Shown one piece after another: positions 45,801 through 51,414 of a stretch of 51,414 nucleotides of DNA. Location: contig MU619284.1 in the NCBI GenBank assembly GCA_025201805.1, positions 129,651 through 181,064 of the forward strand, written 5' to 3'. The notes under the pieces were generated by a model. It had not been told where the DNA came from. It searched no databases and saw only the letters and a list, made by a program, of their open reading frames with translations. Numbering within the stretch: the first letter of the stretch is position 1; every line of letters begins with the position of its first letter. The translations under genes were made by a program, and so were the position numbers. This stretch comes from Parasitella parasitica. Its lineage: Eukaryota > Mucoromycota > Mucoromycetes > Mucorales > Mucoraceae.

Positions 45801-48319
45801 ACACTGGGTTTCCGCTTATATTTCGATTTTCTTTTTATCTTCTTTCTAGGTCTATAGTACACAGACCGTTGATTAGCATGAGGAGCAGGCGCCAGTGTCG
45901 CATTGTCGCTGACAGCCGTAGACATGACCTGAGATATATCGACTATTGAGTCGAAATCGTGTTGATGTATACCGCTTTCATCCGTCTCTGTCGTCTTTGC
46001 AAGTATGTCATCGTCATCTTCATCTTCATCCTCGCTGTCCAAAAATGAGTCGTTTTTAACCTTGGTCTTTTGATGCATTAGGCATTTTTTATCGCTGCAC
46101 ATGTTGTGGGGTGGGATGGAGGCAGAGATAGGTAAACCGGTAGTCGGAGAGACAGCGCCCCAGCCCTCCATAACAGCAACAGAAGATGGAGATAGCGACT
46201 TGAATGATCGGCTACTAGTGGATAGTCGTCTTTCCTTGGAGCATTCCGACACTGGAGTCGCTATGGACGTTTGAGATGATTGATTTAAATGTTGATTTAA
46301 AGGTATCATTATGTCATGGTGGACGTTACTGTCGTCATTTTCATGTGTAGCATCTGCAGGAGCCGGGAATGTAGAGTCATATGAATACGGTGAAGATACA
46401 TCTGCTGTAATTTGCTGAGGTTGAATGGGAGTGCATGTTGTACTTGTGTTGCCAAATGGCTCGGTCACTGTGTCCAAAGAACTTCGAGTAAAGTTCGACA
46501 TGGAGCCCAAGTGATCCGGTCGTTTCTCATTCATAAGAGCAGTAGGCGTGCTTGTTGCTGAGTCAGCCGTTTGCTGCTGTCTTTTGTAAAAATCGTCATA
46601 ACTTAGCCCATTGTTCGAGTCTGAATCGTCATCGTAGTAGTCCAGTCGCTGCTTCTGTTGTGATCTGGCTGATCTCCGTCTATGGTTTTTGGGTCTATTA
46701 CTTTCACTGTATGCCGACTTGTTGCTGCGTCGATTGTCATAGAACTGGCCTTGCTTCTTATGCTGAGCATTCTCGTTTGCATTTGTGAAGCTGGCAGCAA
46801 TAAATGGCGATAGAGATGCAATGCTAGATAGCAGGACTGGCGGATAGGGTACGATGGGAGCCAAGAAAGATAAAATAGCAATTGGGGTAGGGTGGCTTTG
46901 CTGATTTCGAGTATTAGTGTTGGATGCAGTAGTGTGGTTATTATAGATTGTATTTAATAAATTTGTAGATGTGCTTGTTTGAGTGGTATTAGTGTTGGTC
47001 AAGTCAATTACGTCAGAGGGATGGAATAAAGGTACATGTATGATTGAATGCACGTTCGATATAGGAGGAGGAAATGGGATCGAAACATTGTCGTAAGACT
47101 CGGGCGAAACGGGGTTGAATGCTTCATCGTCAATGTCAGGAGGCGATTGGAAAAAAGGATTGATTTCTGTGTCCATGATCGCAGGTGAAGGGGCAGGAGA
47201 CTGTGACCATGGCGACGGCTGCTGCTGCTCATATTCATCAAAATCTTGCAAAAAGGTTGTAGTTACATTAGCAGAGGGTGTATTTGAGCTGCTGGATAGC
47301 TCATTATGACTGCTGGAGTCGTGTTTGCAGCTGCCGTTATCGCCGTTATTTTCGATATTAGAGCCATCCACCAGAATCTCTGAAGACTCGTCTTTGGAGA
47401 AGCACGGCGTCGTAATGATAGGAAGGTTCCAGTTTGATTTCATACGAGATTTGTCCCCATCCATCAACACTCTTTTGAATATTTCTAACCCTAAATCCTC
47501 GCTCCCAAACTGTCTTCCAGACGACTTTCTTCTATATTCTCGTGATAGAACAACAGGTGCATTCCGTTTCAAGATTCGAGATACGCTGGGATTGTTGATT
47601 AGTGGCTCTGGTTCTGATTCAAATGGTTGCAAACGGTCAAAACACCAAGGTACATGTCTTGGACAAGTTTCATGTACGCTGTGACTGTGCAGAAAGTAAT
47701 CAAACTGTGTTTCATCCTCTCTGGTATCGTCAGTGCCTGAATACAGATCTTCGTTGCTATTATTGTTGGCACTATCGACATGGTCTGACTCTTGGCTTAT
47801 TGAGCCTGTCTTGTTGTACACTGCTTTTAGCCCCCAAGGCCCAGTAAAGGGGTCGTTTGGATCTTGAGGAACACTAAGAGCGATTCTAGTAGCATGAAAT
47901 GATGTGCCTACATACATTTCGATATGGGTTGAGCAAACGTTTGTTTTTGACATGGTATGTACTCACCAGAAAAAATCTTTACTAATGAGGCCCACCAAGC
48001 ATGGATATCAATCTCACTAGTCAGCTTGAGCGATGTGTGATATAGATTGGGCGCATCAAATGAGATTACTTTATAATTGAGGGATGTTGGCTTAACAGCA
48101 TTTTGGGGTAGCGATAACTGCTTTCTCTGCTCTTGCTGCAATTGATGTCGCTTTTGTAGCTGTTTTTGCCCAGAGTATAATTGAGCATGGTATTGTGAAG
48201 TTGCTGAAGACGATGTATCACTATCGTTTTTTTGCAGATACACACAGAATTTAGATGTTTAGTGTGTAACACTTTCGACTTGTTATTTACATTTAGATTT
48301 TTCAATGTTACCTATTCAT
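42362..48319 (-). CDS. Large PAS-containing hybrid histidine kinase
   Basis: Six exons: 48319-48312, 48220-47967, 47907-45645, 45580-42885, 42783-42625, 42573-42362; sum 5592 nt, 1863 aa. The N-terminal 800 residues include a small conserved block (DIHAWWASLVKIFSGTSFHATRIALSVPQDP) and long low-complexity Ser/Asn/Asp/Gln sequence. Then follow two PAS/PAC units (about residues 843-950 and 960-1075, each ending WFGTCTD), HisKA with phosphoacceptor His in NMSHEIRTPL (about 1107), HATPase boxes NLIGNAIKF, DTGAGF, FKPFSQVD and GGSGLGL, a diverged receiver-like segment (from LRALIVSQW) without a clear Asp site, and a C-terminal receiver with LLVEDN, LILCDLFMPVKDG and ISKPV. No membrane segment is seen, so it is probably cytosolic. 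The stimulus is unknown. The first exon (ATGAATAG) is tentative. Confidence 0.87.
42799..42852. repeat. GT/GAGT microsatellite in an intron
   Basis: About 17 GT units followed by several GAGT units fill most of intron 42784-42884. The tract runs as CA/CACT in the direction of transcription and lies just before the acceptor that completes the VEDN motif. Confidence 0.9.
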
Positions 48320-49754
48320 TTCTTCAAACTTTGGCTGTGTGTTTTCGTCAACAATATCACAATTTTACTAATAGCTAAAATACATAAAAGGAGAGAGAGA
48401 GAATGGGATGGGAAGCAAAAAATCAATAGACTAAATTTTTGTGTTGGAGCTTGAAAAAAAATGTTTAAAATGAATGAAATGAAGCTAAACCCAAATGACG
48501 TACATGATTTCAATGACGAATATCAAAACAAATTGTTCATTCTAATAGCATACAGCGATTTGCAGGATTTCTGAAATCAACCAATCAATCGATGCAAGTG
48601 CATGCAAAGACCTTGGATTGTGATCGTTCAGGCAGAATTTGATCAAAGACGTTGCTCTCCTGTTTTTTTTTTTTTCTTTTTTTTCATCACCGACAGCCCA
48701 AAATAATCCAGCTGCTTCTCAACAACACATTTTGAGAAATGCTTTGACCAGTTTGCATGTAAGGTGATATCGCCTTTGGTTTCTAGCTTACTTTGATTGG
48801 CTACAAGGCGCTTTGTTTGCTAAGCATGAATCTAACCGAAATTGATGTTGGTCAGGCTTTGGCAAACATTAAATGTTAAATGATTACAAAAAGTAAACAA
48901 CTCTTTGAATCTTTCCTTGCATTCCTTTTTTCATTTGAAAATAAACAATGCAAAGAGTTTTGCAGTAACTAATTGAAACCAGCACATTGCTTACTTGGAG
49001 GCAAGCATCAGATAGACTGTATTCTAGGAAAAAAATGAGCCGAGTTTAAGCTACAGTAAAAAAAACAATTACGGCCATTTGCATCATTACTTTTGCTTTT
49101 TGTACCACGAGTCTTCGCATCATATTGATCCGCTAAACTATCAGCTTGAGAAGGGGTGTGAATCAACTTGGTTTACATGGGATTCAACGTGTGTTGGAAT
49201 GTTTACAATCTTTTGCTCCTCCATTATGCTTCATGATTCATCAGACTCCCTCGGCAAAATTTTCAAACTTTGCTTCAATATACATTGTAGACCTTCTGAG
49301 ACCCTGTCTAGCTCTTTTTAACTAATGTGAAGGACATTCCATTTCAACTATACATCCTGTCATTGTAAAAGAAATGGTTATCGTCAATACCAAATTCTGT
49401 GAAAATTTTGGGGTCATCCCAATTTTCGCATGTGCCTTAAAACTTTTGACTTTTTGGGCTTTCATCACTAAAACGATCTAAAAATGCACAACAAAATGTG
49501 AGAGACAAATGACGCTATGAAAAAAAGTTATCAAAATATTAATCTTTATTTTTTTTTTTTTTTTGTTAAATAATTATTGTTCAACCATTGCATATGCATT
49601 TTTAATTTAGCCAATTTATAAAGAGCAAAACAATTCTGCATGTGCATATTTTTTTTTTCCAGAAAACATGTCCTAGATCATTTAACTGAAACTCTTTTTC
49701 AAATTTCATTCTAAAGCTGCCACTTTATATATATTCGAAAAGATGTTTAGTCTA
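48320..49754. other. Intergenic, AT-rich
   Basis: 1.4 kb. It starts with the histidine-kinase promoter (GAGAGAGAGA near 48392). ORFs of 60-80 codons (48316-48513, 49079-49321) have no recognisable protein character, although the second is Cys/Ser/His-rich. T-rich runs lie at 48663-48684 and 49549-49564. No repeat ends or RNA genes recognised. Confidence 0.5.
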
Positions 49755-49998
49755 CTATGTATCTTCTTGCTCTTTTAGCTCGTTAGTTTCATTGGTGTCA
49801 TCATAAGCTTCTTCGTGGATTCCTTCAATAGTTTCTTTGTGTGTTTTTTGATTTTTAGCAAGTTGTTCATCAGCAAATGCTATCTCATCTTAAACATGAT
49901 CAGAAAAGAACTTAAAAAAAAAAACCTAGTGTAACATTCAAATGATCGAAAGCTTCATACCAAACATCCAAATTTGCTTTTTCACGCGCCTTGCCCAT
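49755..49998 (-). CDS. Possible 68-aa acidic protein, two exons
   Basis: Seen directly: ATG at 49998 opens a frame reading MGKAREKANLDVWYEAFDHL; a second stop-free stretch reads DEIAFADEQLAKNQKTHKET and ends ELKEQEDT before TAG at 49755. A 37-nt gap with GT (49925) and AG (49889) joins them in phase, giving 68 aa, highly charged and probably helical, with an acidic end. The composition looks like a real protein, but the intron is shorter than any other in the window and its donor is followed by a T run. I do not know a family. The start lies 91 nt from the ATG of the divergent retroelement ORF, so it may be carried by or flank that element. Confidence 0.35.
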
Positions 49999-50089
49999 AA
50001 AATCACACTCTTGTCATTTCTATTTACTTTTAAAGGACGGTTTAAAATTGACAGAAATAGAGACAATAGTACCGGTATAAATATTTTTT

Positions 50090-51414
50090 ATGGCTTCCTC
50101 CGCTAAAGATCACATTGGCACCTTTAAGGGCCCGAAGCCATTTCAACAAAGCAAAAAACTATGGTCTACTGTCATTTCTGGTGGATCCAACATCAACTCG
50201 AGTGTTATGTCGGTCTCGCCAACCATCCAGCCAAACGGTGAACATGAACCCCTCACCTCCAGCGCTGCAAGTACACCTCCTGTCGATCACTTCTCGCACA
50301 AAGTTGCTCGACCTTTTTTGACAGGCACAGTGGCTCACTCTCTCATCATCGACATTACTGAAGTCTTTGACAGACAGAAGGAGTTCATTGTTGCTCTGAC
50401 CCTTTATTGCGACGCTAACACCCACTTATGGGCTGTATCGGAGCACATGCGTAGAGACAATAACCGAGTTTATGCTGAAATTTCGGTTTCTCCCAGCATG
50501 TATCAACAAATTCTTGTGAACCCTGCTCTCCAACTGGAAAATTTTGATGAGCCTTTGATGGCTTATCCCACTCTTTCGCCTTCCGCCAACATTGTGAAGC
50601 TGTCATTGTCCAGGCTGCCTCCTCAATATGGTCGACAAGATGGTGGAAATCAACAACTCCGAGCTGATATGCACCATAACCTTGATCGGTTTGGACAACT
50701 GATCGACTGTGGTTACGTTACCGGTGGTAGTGGCATCTACGCCGGTGGGGGGTATGCTGTCTTAGCTGTGGATGCCAACAAGCACGAGACTCTTCAGCAC
50801 TCTTTGAACTGGGCTTACCACCCCATCGATTTCTCTTCCGGCGAAATGCTGACTGAACGGGATCATATCCTCTCCCTTGCAACATGGGCTGCCATGCCTC
50901 CTTACTGCAAGTAGTGCCATTCTATGGACCATTCTTTGATCCAATGCGCTACCCGCAAACAGAAAATCAAATGTGATCTCTGCGGTGTTGCTGGTCACTT
51001 CAAACGCTCCTGCCCTCGTCGCAATGAGGATCCTGAGAACTCTACCAAGAAGCGTAAGGTCTCCTCAGAGCAGCAGAAGCAGATGAACTCTAATTCCACA
51101 TCTGCCATTACTCCCAAGACTAAGTCTAAGTCTACTGCCGCTGCTAAGAATGCGGCTGATATTGCTCAGATTGCCGATACTGCCCAGGCTGTTGCTGCTG
51201 CCAAGGCTGCTGCTGCTGCCAAGGATGCTGCTGATGCCAAGGCTGCGGCTGATGCCAAAGCTGCTGATGAGGCAAATCCTCAAACCGAGGTTAATGATTC
51301 CAACGCAGTTCCTGCTCAGACTGCTGGTGCACCTCTTCTTGCGACCGGTGACAACCGATCTTCTCCATTCAATCCACACCGTACTCGATCTACCACTGTG
51401 AACTCTCCTCCTGT
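50090..51414 (+). mobile_element. Retroelement ORF1/Gag-like gene, stop-interrupted, partial
   Basis: The frame runs 274 codons from ATG 50090 to TAG 50912-50914, then continues in the same frame without a stop to the window edge. Before the stop is a globular domain (TGTVAHSLIIDITEVFD, HLWAVSEHMRRDNNRVYAEI, a Gly-rich GSGIYAGGGYAVL). The stop falls inside the first of two CCHC zinc knuckles: CK-stop-CHSMDHSLIQC, then CDLCGVAGHFKRSC, both C-X2-C-X4-H-X4-C. A basic NLS-like KKRK and a long Ala/Lys/Asp repeat tail follow. Tandem zinc knuckles after a nucleic-acid-binding domain are typical of ORF1 of fungal LINE-type elements or of LTR Gag. No reverse transcriptase is visible here. The coding part is more GC-rich than its surroundings. 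Confidence 0.7.

Noticed and set aside
1-51414. tRNA genes, rRNA, CRISPR arrays, bacterial operons or riboswitches
   Set aside because: No A/B box pair with cloverleaf potential and no array-like direct repeats were found by eye; a spliced eukaryotic genome makes the bacterial features inapplicable. A tRNAscan run would be decisive.

Overview
The window is nuclear DNA of an early-diverging fungus, most likely Mucoromycota (Mucorales-like). The basis is an AT-rich background, very many short GT-AG introns (mostly 50-70 nt) that leave open reading frames fragmented, classic fungal housekeeping genes, and an apparent AP-4 sigma adaptin, a gene I recall as lost from most Dikarya. I built exon models by hand from splice sites, reading-phase continuity and family motifs. 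All coding sums given are whole codon numbers, but no transcript or database search supports them.

Layout. 29-2855 (+) Kin1/Par-1 kinase. 4280-6392 (-) DASS/SLC13 anion transporter. 6894-7964 (-) ketopantoate reductase family. 8595-9612 (+) LEA-2-like single-pass membrane protein. 9972-10295 (-) possible small protein. 10352-10876 (-) SRPBCC gene broken by an in-frame TAA. About 4 kb without a recognisable gene. 14844-17199 (+) V-ATPase catalytic subunit A. 18136-19426 (+) Cdc34-type E2. 19668-20699 (+) mitochondrial dicarboxylate carrier. 21505-24633 (+) Mtr10/transportin-3. 24784-26442 (+) type II membrane PC-esterase-like protein. 27046-27769 (+) AP-4 sigma. 27967-30432 (+) amino-acid permease. 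3.7 kb with no ORF of 60 codons. 34127-35494 (+) small heat-shock protein with a Cys-Pro/His-rich repeat N-terminus. 36336-37632 (+) peroxisomal 2,4-dienoyl-CoA reductase. 37841-40865 (-) SEC24. 41040-42172 (-) SDH2. 42362-48319 (-) very large PAS hybrid histidine kinase. 49755-49998 (-) possible 68-aa protein. 50090-51414 (+) zinc-knuckle retroelement ORF with an internal TAG, running off the window.

The genes do not form a pathway or cluster. They cover trafficking (SEC24, AP-4, transportin), organelle metabolism (SDH2, DIC, SPS19, V-ATPase), signalling (Kin1, hybrid histidine kinase), protein turnover (Cdc34) and transport (DASS, permease).

Two things stand out. First, the small heat-shock protein carries six copies of a C-X9-C module built from CPYG-type motifs, His-rich linkers and four KCP motifs like heme-regulatory motifs; I know of no described family with this architecture. 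Second, extremely small exons recur: 11, 7 and 3 nt in the permease, 10 nt in CDC34, 9 nt in SPS19 and an ATG-only coding exon in VMA1. Other points are an intron in the VMA1 codon that carries the intein in budding yeast, a likely GC-AG intron, a single-base nonsense mutation in a conserved SRPBCC gene, and a GDH in place of GDS in the esterase-like protein.
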